This document shows positions 33,728-45,608 of a DNA stretch of 64,000 nt, piece after piece. The first letter of the stretch is position 1. Every line of letters starts with the position of its first letter. The notes beneath the pieces were generated by a model, which worked only from the letters and a program-made list of their open reading frames with translations, ran no database searches and was not told the origin of the DNA. The DNA comes from Nemertoderma westbladi (Eukaryota > Xenacoelomorpha > Nemertodermatida > Nemertodermatidae), in the NCBI GenBank assembly GCA_032718475.1, contig JAUCBJ010002659.1, positions 1 to 64,000 on the forward strand, given 5' to 3'. The position numbers and the translations under genes were made by a program.

Positions 33728-33886
33728 GTATCTTACCGCATCGTCAAAGCCAGTGTCCTTTAAGATGCGTCTCAAGAAAGTCATGGGCTGTCCACCATTC
33801 TTATTCACTCCATGAGGCTGCCAAAGTACAAGATTATGCACTGGCTGGTCCTCTCGGCGAAAGCAATGTCCTGCAAAGCGGAGGCG
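33728..33886 (-). mobile_element. Internal RTE-like LINE fragment flanked by direct repeats
   Basis: Encodes only [19 protein letters not shown] to ILKDTGFDDAV of the family protein and lacks the 3' tail. It is bracketed by imperfect direct repeats of about 40 bp (33689-33727 and 33887-33932) containing AATTGAAGTACAA and ACTTAGTTTATA. Confidence 0.8.
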
Positions 33887-33932
33887 AAATATGTAAAAAT
33901 AATTGAAGTACAAATACAAGAACTTAGTTTAT

Positions 33933-35145
33933 ATTTCAATTTTTTAATGTATTGTGTCAAACAAAGCAGCTTCAATTTCTTGTCATATAAATCCTTTGCG
34001 TACCAAAACTTTAAAAAAGGCGGCACAGGACTAAGTTCATAAAAGCGGCAGTGTGCCACCTTTATATAATTATAACTTAACCCCCAGGGCCGCAGGGTGC
34101 CGCCTTTATTTAAAACCTCTTATAACTTTCTTTTAATTATTGGGCCGGAAAAATGGAATTCATATTCGCGTTCGGCATGAAAAACTGATCTAAAAAAGTT
34201 AATTGATTTTGTAATAAGAGATATCGCTTTAAAGGGATACCTATATTGGTTTGGGGGTACTTTTAAATAAATTACATAATTTACGAAATTTAATTGAAAT
34301 TTAGCCAATAATTATGTTACAAATGATTACGGAGGCAGTGCGCCGCAGGGTGCGGGCAATGTTTCAAAAGTGAAAGATTTATAAAATTTCGAAAATCGTT
34401 TACCGTGGCAGTAGTGTGACGCCTAGAATAAGTACAGTTACGGCCTGCAGCGGTTAATTTTTCCGTCAACCGATTAACCATTTCCAATTAACCGGTTAAC
34501 CGGTTAAAAAGTATAAACATACCTAGACTTACAACCTATGGTGCAACATACATACTACGGTACATTCTATGAAACTGAAAGTTATATCGGTGACAGTCCC
34601 TTAACTTAAGCTAGAGTACCGGTATGTACAATGTATTATGTAAGATAAGCTAAGAGGTTTTAATATGAAAACAATAAAATAGGAAATGGGGTCTTATTCC
34701 CTCAGATACTTTGGGCCACTGTTAGTACTCAGGTACTAAGGCCTATTAAAAAATGAAATACCAAATCGGTAGTAGTGCTCCCAACCCAACGACCACAAGG
34801 AAAACTGCTCCAAACCATACAGTAACTACAGGTACCAGTAAGTATTGCACGAATAGGCTATCCCATAAATTAAGAAAAATATAGGACATTTTGTATAGGA
34901 CAATCCCTCTAAAGTCGTGGTTGTCTAACATCATATAATTACAAAGCTAAGAGGTGTCCGTCCATACTTTCAATACTGTTAAGTGCCTCTAGTGCTCTAT
35001 TGTGATAGGGCCACCAGTTCTATAGTGTATGTTTACTGTACTGTAGTCCTACAGCTGTATACAGTACAAAATGAATTTCTTGAAACATGGCAATGGGAAA
35101 TAGCGCAATGGAATAGTATTTCCAAGTCTATCTTTTACCTGAGCC
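33933..35145. other. Intergenic stretch, no gene
   Basis: Contains AACCGGTTAACCGGTTAA near 34490 and a complementary GCCGGTTAACCGCTTCAGGCC near 35254. With GGCCTGCAGCGGTTAA near 34442 these may be inverted ends of an 830-bp element; support is weak. Confidence 0.3.
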
Positions 35146-35212
35146 GCTAGCTGAATGGTTAGAGCGTCAGACTTCCAACTCGGAGGTCACCAGTTCGATC
35201 CCACCTGGACGT
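35146..35212 (+). mobile_element. tRNA-Gly(TCC)-like SINE head
   Basis: A tRNA-like string with A box TAGCTGAATGGTTAGAGC, CTTCCAA in the anticodon-loop position, and B box AGTTCGATCCC. Acceptor and T stems do not pair, so it is not a functional tRNA. A related copy lies inverted at 47494-47546. Confidence 0.5.
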
Positions 35213-35569
35213 CATTTCCGACAAAACCTGAAAACCTCAAAATTGGATATTAAGCCGGTTAACCGCTTCAGGCCCTAAGTACAGTAGTAATATAACTTAC
35301 ATTATCTATTTATTACTCTTATAACCTCTTTATATAAAAATCTCTGGTACGATAACAAAATAAACCTTGGTCAGATCAAATATATCCTAGGTCATTGGGA
35401 GGAAAAAGTTATGTAATTTAACTTTGGTTCGCAAAGGGTTAATGCTATTTAAATAAACTACTGTAGAACTTACATTGAACGTTGCTATATACTTTATTAA
35501 TTAATGTTTACGATTTCGTATTTTGTAAATGTAAATATTATTATCTCGAGTTGCTGACAAGCACCGCCT

Positions 35570-35761
35570 ATGAATACGATGGAGTGGACATACCAGCTCC
35601 GGTTACTAATGTGGAAGAATCTTTTACTTCAACGCAGAAAACCTGTTGTAACTTTTTTTGAGATATTTTTACCGATTCTATTTTCTGCGATTCTGGTTGG
35701 CGTTCGGGGCGTAGTTGAACATACATTCTACCCAGATGGCAAAAACTTTACAGCATTCGAT
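35570..35761 (+). CDS. ABCA gene 2 exon 1 (first membrane helix)
   Basis: 64 codons ending at GAT|gtaagt. The second ATG (35579) has the better context (A at -3, G at +4) and aligns with the start of gene 3, so initiation there is possible. Confidence 0.85.
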
Positions 35762-38700
35762 GTAAGTCAAACTTTTATGATCTTTTTATACAAATCGAAC
35801 TTAAGCCCTATTTCAGTACTGCTGTATTAATACTGCACAATATGCTACTTATACATCATACAGTATAATCTACAAGCACACACTACGCTAACGTAAAACT
35901 AATATTAAACGTAATTGCACTCTGTACAAATTTACCGAGAGAGTGAGACAATACTCCGACTCAACGATAAAGATGTAACTGTGCAGTACAATAGATAAAA
36001 TGTAATTACAGTATAAATAGTAAATTATTAATAAACCAATAACTTACTGTAGGACTACATGTATTGTGAAGCACTAGCTTTTATTTAAGCTGTTTGGTTA
36101 AGCCTTCATACCAAGAAGAGCACGCATAGTCCATGTGACACTGTATTAAAGTACAGTAGAGCAAAGTAACTTGCGGGAGTCGGTGGTTAAACTATTTTTG
36201 TTTCTGTATAGAAACCTAAGCCTACTGTTAACTTTCGAGAAAATATTTTTCACTGTGCTTTCTCCTGATAAGCAGTTATCCAATGTGGCGCCTAAATATT
36301 TAACTTCCTTTTTATTTTCAATCGTATGTCCATTACTAGTGACTTCAAACTTAGTTACCTTCTTTAACTTTCTTTTGGAACCAAACAAAATACTTTCAGT
36401 CTTACCGTAGTGAATGGATAGCTTATTGCTCAACCAACCACTCATTACAGGATTCTAGAACTGCACTTAACTTTTGAGATAGATATGATATATAATATCT
36501 ACATGTATTATCTATATATAAATCAAATCTTACCTTATTTCAGTTGAATACCTTCCCACCCCCGGGTCTCCGTCCTCCACTGGGTGGCCTCTGGGAGATT
36601 TCCTACAATCCCAACAATGCTGACACTAACACAATCATGGGCGCAGCGGCAGCAAGTCTTGGAGTCACTTGTGAGTTGAACTAATTAACATTGGTTGGTG
36701 CCTATCCAACAGTCGGTGGTCATAAGTCGAAATAAATTATGTAACACTTTAATTTCATTGGGAACGTCTCCACTGGTGAGTCAATGGCGCTGATTGACCG
36801 CAAACACAAAATAAATTTTAATGGGTTTGAAAAATTAATTTAATTTAAATAAAAACATTAATAAGGGAAAGGAGCAGGTTACAGTGGCAGTATTTTCTAA
36901 CCAAAACAATAAACTATACATTTTATTTCACTTGCGGTCAATTTGCACTGAAGATCAAGATTTTCGCTTGCGGTCAAAGTGCGCCACTATCTGCCACTGG
37001 TAACTCGTAAGTCATAAGTCGTAAGTTACGACCCACATGTCGAGTAGAAAGTGATTATGTCCCATGTTCCATCTTTTGACTTACGACTTATGACCAGGCT
37101 GTAGACCAGTGATTGGTTACTTTGAGTAGAAATGTGTATTTTAAATGTGAGACGCATCATTATATTTTTTAACAAATGAATTATGACTTACCAAATGGAG
37201 CACGGACCTTAGTAGATGTAGTTCCCACGGTTCCAACGGCATTACTCCCGAACGATTTAGAGAGTCAATATAATTTTGCATAATCTCGTATATATCCTTC
37301 AAAATTCTCAAGGAAAATGTAAAATTAATACAAGATCATAAAAGTCCACAGTGCTAGAACATCATCATTGAGGGAGTGACATATTAGTTCTCTTGATATT
37401 AAACACAACTTTGTTAAAATAATTTTTACAGCAAAAGCTTTTTCGGATGAAAATGAAATGATAGAATACTTCAACGTGATAAGCCTGTTAACAAACTCAA
37501 CAAGTTCGCCGGCACTTGGAGGTGTTACTTTCGCATCGACTTCCAACGACAGTTTAATCTACTCGATACGTCTCCGTTCTTCGCCCCGCAGTAATAAATC
37601 GGAAAAGGGTTTGATCCAGGAGTCCTGGCAAACATCGGAATTATCGAGTCAAATATTACGGCCAACACCGCGAAACAAGGAAGACGACGAAGGGGGAAAT
37701 AACCCAGGTTAGTAAAGTTGAAGATGAATCCCGAGTGATGATGGTCATGGTTTATAAGCCATTATATAAATAAAATATCACACGTACGTGGGAAGTCCAG
37801 ATGAGCATAGAGGTACAATTAATGGACCTTGTCATTCGCCCCCTAGCGGTAGACATAATTTTTAACACCGTGTAGAATTTCTGTGAATAATCTCATGCTA
37901 TGTTTGTTCAGTGGGTCACGTTTGCAACTCACACGCACTTTTATATTGTAATTAGGATCCAAACGTGTAGGTTTGTCCTATGGGGTCACGTTTGGTTTGC
38001 CAAAGGCTGATACGTTTCTATGTGACATGACATGACCCATGTCATCGACCTCAGCCCACCCCAGCCCATAGGTGCAATAGGATCGAAACCTTACTGTTTG
38101 GCCAACCAGTAGCTCCGACCATTCAGGGACGAGTTACGGCCAATCAGCATTCAGACGTTTCGATCCCGATTTGCATAATGTCTGGCTATAAAAGGGCCTT
38201 TTTTTATTTTTATTTTTTATTTCTGTATTCCTACAATAATTTCTGTAATATCTCAACTCTGTACACTTATAATAACTTATTCTAATGATATAATAAAATA
38301 GATGACATCGTTTTCTACTTGTTTTCATCTAAGCTTCCCTTCATATATACAGTCCATTTCATTCAACTCTTAACTGGAGGTGTCGAATAGCCCGAATATC
38401 GAGTGTCGAATGAGTGCAGTCTTCCTCTCTCACACTGCGCCGTTCCTCACATTTCTAAACTTGTATAGACTACAAGTGTACCAAGTTTGGTTCTAAGGCT
38501 CACTTGGACTTACGTGGCTCGCGCCACACATACCCTTGACAGTTCATATATTTACCAAATTGTACTCAAGGTTAATGGCATAGGATAACATGCTCAGTTT
38601 ACAAAATTAGGCATCGTACAACCTCGTCAGTAAAATATTTGTGCTAAAACCCAGTCCTACCCTACAAGCACGACTGGCCTTGCCGGTCACTACTATTATA

Positions 38701-41700
38701 GAACTGATCAGTCGTTCATTGATTTTGATTTATGGCTCATCCTACAGATTATAGAAAGGTTGTGGTCGGTGTGATAACATTACTGATACTGCGTTTTAGA
38801 ATTAGCTGAAAAAAAACCAACCTAAATGATGTGGTCCAATATTTCTGTAACTGGGTGTTTTCTCGGAGACAATCCAAGTCCACCACTGAATTTTTAATAT
38901 GTTGTGAAAGAATGCGAAGTATCGAGGCATATTAAGAAATTTATTAAAGTCTGTTCAATTATTTCACTTTTTAGTTATTACCTATTTCTCTTTTTTTTTA
39001 AACTTAGGTTACTATAATGAAGGGTTTCTCCACATTCAACAAGCAATAGATTTGGCGCATATTAACAACTTGGCGAATAACACTGGTGCTAATTTTGTAA
39101 ACATTGAGATGAGAAGGACCCCCTTTCCGCCATTTCATGATGACGATTTCATCCCTATTATCCTACAGTTTCTTCCATTTATTCTGATGCTGAGTATTTT
39201 GTTCACCGCCTTAAACATAATCCGGTCGATTGTTTACGAGAAAGAAACCAAACTTAAAGAAACCATGAAGATAATGGGTCTCAATGCCTGGTTGCATTGG
39301 ACTGCTTGGTTTATACATTACCTATTGTTACTGATCTTTATTAGTATATTGATTACCTTTCTGCTGTGTGTACCTACCACAGATAATGGTGGCGTGTTGG
39401 GTAAGTCTAGCTGGACTGTGGTCTTTGTATATATCATGCTATATTCATTATCATCTATGTTTTTCTCTTTTTTTATTACCAGTTTATTTTCAAAAGCTAG
39501 TACTGCTGCCGCTGTAGGTGGGGTTTTGTGGTTTTTAACTTATTTCCCCTATAGTGTTTTATCACAAAATTATGATTCACTAAATCTTGCAACGAAATTC
39601 ATAGTAATGGTGCTACCAAACGTCGCAATGGGAATGGGTGCTGAAGTTATGGCAAAGTGGGAAGCGAAAGGTGCATCACTACATTGGAGCAACGTGGCAA
39701 TTGAGTTGTCTGTGGATGATAGCTTTACGATGCTATATGTGTTTCTTATGCTGCTATTGGTGATTGCTTTTTTTATGGTATTTTAACATGGTATATATCT
39801 AATGTGTTTCCTGGTGAATTTGGTGTTCCCAAGAGATGGTATTTTCCATTTACTCGAAGCTACTGGTTGTCGCACTATAAATCCGATGGTGACAACCTTG
39901 AAGCTGCATCAGCTTCTCTCCCTTGTGGAAACTTTGAGGAAATTCCTTATGACTTATTCGCCGGTATTCGGGTGCAGAATCTGACGAAGCGTTTCAGAAA
40001 CATGCACAAGCCAGCTGTATTCAACATTAGTTTCAATTTGTATGAAGGTGAAATTACAGCACTTTTGGGAAAGAATGGAGCTGGAAAAACTACAACCATC
40101 TCTATGCTCACTGGTTTGTTTCCTCCATCAAGTGGCACGGCTTTGGTCAATGGTTTCAGCATTGCCTCAGATATTAATAAAGTGCGGAAAAGTCTGGGTA
40201 TTTGTCCTCAGCATAATTTGCTCTTTGACACTCTAACTGTTAGGGAACATCTCGAATTTTTTATTCGACTTAAAGGTATTCATGACGCAGTGTTGGTGAA
40301 AAAGGAAATATCTTCAACAATTAGTTCCTTATGCTTAGAAAATAAAACGAATGATCAAGCAAAGACATTGTCCGGTGGCATGAAAAGGAAGTTATCTGTA
40401 GGAATTGCTTTTACTGGTGGATCTAAAATTGTTCTACTGGATGAACCAACAACAGGAATGGACCCAGCTGCCCGTCGATTCACATGGGATCTGATAAACC
40501 AACATAAGCAAGGGAGAACCATCTTACTAACTACACATCTTATGGAAGAAGCTGACTTACTAGGAGATAGAATTGGTATAATGGCTCTGGGTAAGATGCA
40601 ATGCTATGGTACCCCAATTTTTCTGAAGAGGAGATTCAAAGTTGGTTACCACATGTCCATAGTGAAGAGACCACATTTTGAGCCAAATAAATTAACATCC
40701 ATAATTAGGTCTATAGTCCCTGAGTCAAATCTCGAATGGAATGTTGCAGCAGAGGTTACTTATATACTTCCAACTGAACATAGAAATAAATTTCCTGAAT
40801 TATTCAACAACTTGGAGATCAACAAGGACCTATATGGAATTGATAGCTATGGAACTTCAATTAATACAATGGAGGAAGTCTTCATAAGAGTTACAAAAGA
40901 GGCAGAAGATGCTGAACTTTACGAAGACGATTTAACAGAAACATCACGTCATGTTAAGAATATGTGGACAAATAAATCACAATTAGATCAGGAAAAAAAC
41001 AAAAGGAAAGCTGATGTTGTTAAACACTTCGATTCTTTAAAAAAACAGGTAATTCAACATGAACATAACTGGATTACTAATGGATATTATGGTCATCAAC
41101 TATTTATGAGACAATTTCGAGCAATGTTTACGAAGCGAGTCCTTTATTCCTTCAGGAATCGAGTTCTACTAACAGCCCAGTTTGTTCTTCCAGTTGTTGC
41201 CACGACTATTGCTCTATTGGCAGTTGTTTTGATTCCCATAAAAGGGGATTCACCTTCTCTGCTACTGAATATCTCTCAGTATGGTCCCACTCAGGCTGCT
41301 TATAAAATGTTCACTGAATCCACTGCATCTCCATATGCAGCCATTGGTGAAACATACAGTGAGTATCTGAGTACATCGAATGTTGATGTTGTTCAATCTA
41401 CAGAGAGTGTTAGGCTAAATGAATATTTGTTTGATGTTGGAATTGCCAATTTTGCCACTTACACAAATGAATACATTGTATCAGGCGATTTTCACACCAG
41501 TTCTACCTATGTAAACGCCACTGCATACTTCAACAATCAACTCTTACATTCTCCCTCGCAGTCACTCAATGCCATCAGCAATTCTTTAATCATGCTATCA
41601 CATTCTACCTCTCGCATTGTTGCCTTTAACTACCCATTGCCTAGGACAATACAAGAACAAGCAAAGGATCAGAGGTCTGGGGTAAGTTCATTCCAAAGCT

Positions 41701-43487
41701 TCATAATCGCATTTTATGTTGGATTCGGAATGTCCTTTCTGAGTGGGAGCTTTGTTTTGTTCCTGGTATCAGAGCGAGCAGTTGGTGCAAAACATATTCA
41801 ATATGTTTCTGGTGTCCGTCCTATTAACTTCTGGGCATCGACCTATGCATGGGATTTGATTAACATGTTAGGACCAAACCTCTTAATTCTAGTGGTCTTT
41901 ATGGCATTTGGAACTGAAGCTTATACTTTGGATGGCCGAATATGGATAGTTTTCTTGATTCTTGTAATCTTCTCATTATCCATACTACCTCTTATGTATT
42001 GTTTGCAGTTTTTATTCTCTGTCGCATCGACAGCATTCGTCGTCAGCTCCATGCTCAACTTTATGTTTGCAATTATTTCAATGGTAATTGTTTTTGTTCT
42101 TCGCGCCATTGACGAAAAGACTATAGGCGATGCACTCGACTGGGTATTTAGTTGCATACCAAGTTACTCTCTGGTCACTTGCCTAGTTAACTTGTACCAA
42201 AACTACATCACCCTGGATATGTGCAATGAAAGTCAGCTTATACAAATTGTTTGCGAATTGGAAAAAGGTAAAACTATTTTCTACAGTGATAATTACCTTG
42301 CTTGGGAGATTCCAGGAATTGGCAGATACTTGGTGTTTATGCTTGCTGAATGTCTTGTCTTTTGGGTTATTTTGTTTTTTATCGAATCACGGTTTCTTAC
42401 AAATGTTATCCAGAACTATTTCTTCAAGGTATGTAGACCACATAATATTATCTCGTATGATGACGACGTTGCTAATGAAAGGGAAATAGTAGACAATGTC
42501 AGGGACTCAAATGCATATACAGGTTATGAACTTGTTCTCGAACATTTACACAAAGTTTACAATGAATTTGGAAAAAATCATATAATTGCTGTCAATGATG
42601 TGTGTTTGGCTGTTCCAAGTGGTGAATGCTTTGGTCTTTTAGGAGTTAATGGGGCTGGAAAGACGAGCACTTTAAAAATGGCAACAGGAGATCTAATGAT
42701 GACATCTGGAACAGCGTATTTAGGTGGATTTAACATTAGAGACCAAATGCAAAAGGCACAACAACTGATGGGATATTGTCCACAGTATGATGCTCTGATA
42801 GGACAGATGACGGGTTATGAAACATTGCAGATGTTTGCCAGACTCCGGGGTATACCAGAAAGATACATTAAAGAAATGTGTGTCGATTTAATATCACAAT
42901 TTTCACTGGAATTATTTGCTGACAAATTAACAGAGACTTATAGCGGTGGGAATAAACGCAAGTTGAGCACTGCTATTACAGTTGTTGGCAATCCGAGTGT
43001 GATCTTCCTTGATGAACCCACGGCAGGAATGGATCCGGTTTCTAAACGAGCAATCTGGAATGCACTTAGTAAGGTTCGTGATAATGGAACGTCCATAATA
43101 ATAACATCGCATAGTATGGAGGAATGTGAGGCATTGTGCACTAGGCTAGCAATCATGGTCAATGGTCAGTTTAAGTGCTTGGGATCTACTCAACATCTCA
43201 AATCTAAATTTGGCCAGGGATTTTCTGTTATTGCAAAATCCAAAACGTCGAATGGTGGTGATATTAACAAAGTGAAAGATTTTATAGAAACCAAGTTTCC
43301 TGGCTCTTTACTGAAAGACCAACATCAAGGAATTGTTACCTACCAAGTTTTAGATCAATCGCTCAAATGGGCCTATTTATTTTCCACCATGGAAACTGCT
43401 AAAGAGGAATTAAATCTAGAAGATTATGCGGTGACCCAAACCACTTTGGAGCAAGTATTCTTAATGTTTGCACGATCGCAGAATTAG
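35570..43487 (+). CDS. ABC subfamily A lipid transporter, gene 2 of the array (ABCA3-like; frameshifted as written)
   Basis: Exons join as 35570-35761, 36544-36670, 37432-37707 and 39008-43487, with phases as in gene 1. If the 2-nt insertion near 39753 is discounted, the frame gives about 1690 residues, close to the 1704 of human ABCA3. NBD1 Walker A falls at about residue 552 and NBD2 Walker A at about 1410; both signatures, both Walker B ([18 protein letters not shown]) and both H-loops are intact. The protein starts with [17 protein letters not shown], so it carries the xLxxKN motif but none of the gene 1 N-terminal extension; an in-frame TGA lies 15 nt upstream. As written, translation would stop after about 457 residues, before NBD1. 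Probably a recent pseudogene or a sequence error, because the downstream 1227-codon frame has no other defect. Confidence 0.9.
36146..36445 (-). mobile_element. LINE reverse transcriptase C-terminal fragment in intron 1 of gene 2
   Basis: 100 codons containing WLSNKLSIHYGKTESILFG and KEVKYLGATLDNCLS, the post-catalytic segment of Jockey/CR1-type LINE proteins. It is a different family from the RTE-like copies. It is cut on both sides. Confidence 0.75.
36544..36670 (+). CDS. ABCA gene 2 exon 2 (extracellular domain 1)
   Basis: 127 nt between TTTCAG and GTGAGT. Nearly identical to exon 2 of gene 1, including the start of the following intron (GTGAGTTGAA). Confidence 0.9.
36862..36918 (-). repeat. 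Single inverted copy of the 68-bp GTTTTGGTTA unit, intron 2 of gene 2
   Basis: AAGGGAAAGGAGCAGGTTAC and AACCAAAACAATAAACTATA are the complement of the tandem unit at 52893-53425. Confidence 0.7.
37432..37707 (+). CDS. ABCA gene 2 exon 3 (extracellular domain 1)
   Basis: 276 nt between TTTACAG and GTTAGT. It encodes SKAFSDENEMIEYFNVISL through GGVTFAS to GGNNPG. It is the most diverged of the three exon 3 copies. Confidence 0.9.
37708..39007 (+). other. ABCA gene 2 intron 3
   Basis: A GT-AG intron of 1300 nt. No element was recognised in it. Confidence 0.75.
39008..43487 (+). CDS. ABCA gene 2 exon 4 (giant exon), with 2-nt insertion
   Basis: 4480 nt ending at the TAG at 43485-43487. It is open to 39786 in the first frame and from 39804 to the end in the next (1227 codons). 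The change lies in ATGCTGCTATTGGTGATTGC, where gene 3 reads ATGCTTCTGGGTGATTGC. This is in the last membrane helix of TMD1. Walker A of NBD1 is at 40068, the signature near 40369 and Walker B near 40429. NBD2 Walker A is at 42642, the signature near 42938 and Walker B near 42998. The C-terminus ends [10 protein letters not shown]. Confidence 0.92.
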
Positions 43488-44150
43488 AATCCCTTCACAC
43501 CTTGCTATTCAAAATAGGTATTATTATTATACAATATGTATATTAATACATTATATTTTTATTTATATTAAAATTGGGTTCGGTGTATTATTATATGTTG
43601 CATGCCACAGCTTGTAAACAATAATATTTGCCACAACGGGACTTTACCTTAATTATATTAGTCAATGTTTGTAACGTAATATGGTTTTGTTATTTTATGT
43701 CAACTGATCAGATAATAGCGACTGATTGCTAAGTGTAAGATTATTTACAGTAGAGTTGTTGAAAATAACTTTATTTTATTGTGTTACATAAATTGATATG
43801 AATTTTAATATTCCTAAATTAGAACATTACAGTGTTTAATTTATCGATAAGATGATATAATGTAACAACATTACTCTCGTCATTGTGTGAAGAGAGCACT
43901 TTCAGCGGTTATGAGCCTCGTTTATTCTCATTCACTGCGCTCGTTCGGTACATAAATAAACTCGAGTCATAACTCGGGAAATTGCTAATTTTCATGATGT
44001 AAATGGTTATAAACTAATCTTAAATGTGCCTATATGTCTATCAGTAGGCAGATGGATTTGACAATTTTATTTCTTTAGTATAGCCTTGGGTTGTTTTCTT
44101 ATTCAAACTAATGTTAGTAATATCATTTACATCACTTATATATATGGGAA
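43488..44150. other. Region downstream of ABCA gene 2
   Basis: AT-rich 3' flank. An AATAAA at 43955-43960 is a possible but distant poly(A) signal. It lies in a small inverted repeat (43907-43925 with 43956-43974). Confidence 0.4.
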
Positions 44151-44153
44151 ATC

Positions 44154-44384
44154 AATTGAAGGGCTGAGCATAAAATGGTCCTATGTGACATCTTCTTAGA
44201 ATCAGAGTTATAAGACATACAGAATTTTTTTTCAAGTAATGATTTTGAAGCGCATCTATGTACTTGCATGAAAAAATACAGAATGCCAACATCACTGTAA
44301 TGTGTGTGAAAGGACGCAAAAGTGTGATTTTCTCAGAAGGACACTTTTGTTACATGGGACCTTTTTATGTTCAGCCCTTCAATT
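44154..44384. mobile_element. 231-bp MITE with 35-bp inverted ends
   Basis: Left end AATTGAAGGGCTGAGCATAA, then AATGGTCCTATGTGAC. The right end is the complement with a few changes (GTTACATGGGACC, then ATGTTCAGCCCTTCAATT). There is no coding capacity. Confidence 0.8.
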
Positions 44385-44735
44385 ATGAAGGATGAGATAT
44401 AGCAATATATTGTAATATATGGCATGATATTAGAGACACGTGTGTGTGTTGGACTCATGTGATAGTAATCTCGCTGAAGTGTGAACACAATCCAAAGAGT
44501 ATACTATTAACCAGTAGATTAAAGTTACCTTGCACAGATGCTATGGTCAAAGGGAAGGTGCTATTTGTAGGTAGTCATTTAATATATATGCAGTACATGG
44601 GGGGATAATCCATTGGGGTTATTATTTCCTCACAGATTCGACTTTATAGTATCTCCGTGTAATAATTATTAGCACATACGTATCGGTTACATGTTTTTCA
44701 GTGCATTACGATTTGCCCTATCTATATACACAAAA

Positions 44736-45486
44736 ACCCGTAATATAGTGTCATTTTCTGATGACTCGGACACCCCCCCCCCCCCCCCCCCAATTTTTCT
44801 ACAAATCTTTATCATATTGCTTGAAATTTTTTGAAACACAACTAGTTCAACTCACCGTCGTTGACCCCATAAAGCCGGAATTTTCGATATTGCCTGTTCA
44901 TTTTTTTTATAAGCGTTTTAAATAAGTGTCTTTTGCGAAATTGCCATTTATGCTATTTAATAGATACACAAGGTTCTGGAACATTTAGTTTATGTAAGAA
45001 TAGTTACGTGCTAGAGATATTATATAGGCATACCGTTGTTGCCACCCAACTCATAAAATAAATAACACTTTCTATAATTTTGTGTATTTATTAAATAGAA
45101 TAAATGGCTTGCAGCGAACATTAATTCTTGCAATCTTTGAACGCCTATATCTCAGCTGTTTCTCAACGAAATTCAGATATTGTTACATATTTCGAATCCA
45201 TGCAACGCAAGCTTTCTAATGATATTACGACTAAATATTAAGAGTGGCGACGATACCGTTACGGAGGGTGCGATGTTGAAAAGACATTTTACAAAAAAAA
45301 CATAAACATAAACATTAACATTATTTTTTTTTTATTAAAAAAAAAAATTCAAAGCCAAAATCGAAAATTTAGTCTTCATAGTAACAACCACGGTGAGTTG
45401 AAATAGTATTTCGCAATATGATAAAGTTGTAGAAAAATTGGGGGGGGGGGGGGGGGGGGGTCTTAGTTTACGGCTATATTACGGGT
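44736..45486. mobile_element. 751-bp MITE with poly-C/poly-G tract inside each inverted end
   Basis: Inverted ends of about 130 bp: ACCCGTAATATAG at 44736, then C19 (44773-44791), AATTTTTCTACAAATC, TTATCATATTGC and CAACTCACCG. The right arm is the complement with G21 (45440-45460). No transposase. Confidence 0.8.
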
Positions 45487-45608
45487 CTTAGTGTATGATT
45501 GATATTGATAATGATGTTGGTGTTATATATACCCGGATTTAATTTATTTGTGTGGTTTCCCATTGTTTTGATTTAGCACCACAGCAGGCCTAGTTGTGTT
45601 CGCAGAAC

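Noticed and set aside
35146-35212. Functional tRNA-Gly gene
   Set aside because: A and B boxes are present, but acceptor and T stems do not pair; a related copy exists elsewhere, so it is a SINE head.
34442-35274. 830-bp hAT-like element with GGCCTGCAGCGGTTAA ends
   Set aside because: The ends match only about 16 bp imperfectly and no target duplication was seen; noted only as weak.
39740-39800. Intron instead of frameshift in gene 2
   Set aside because: The length difference is only 2 nt, and the reading resumes at once in the next frame.
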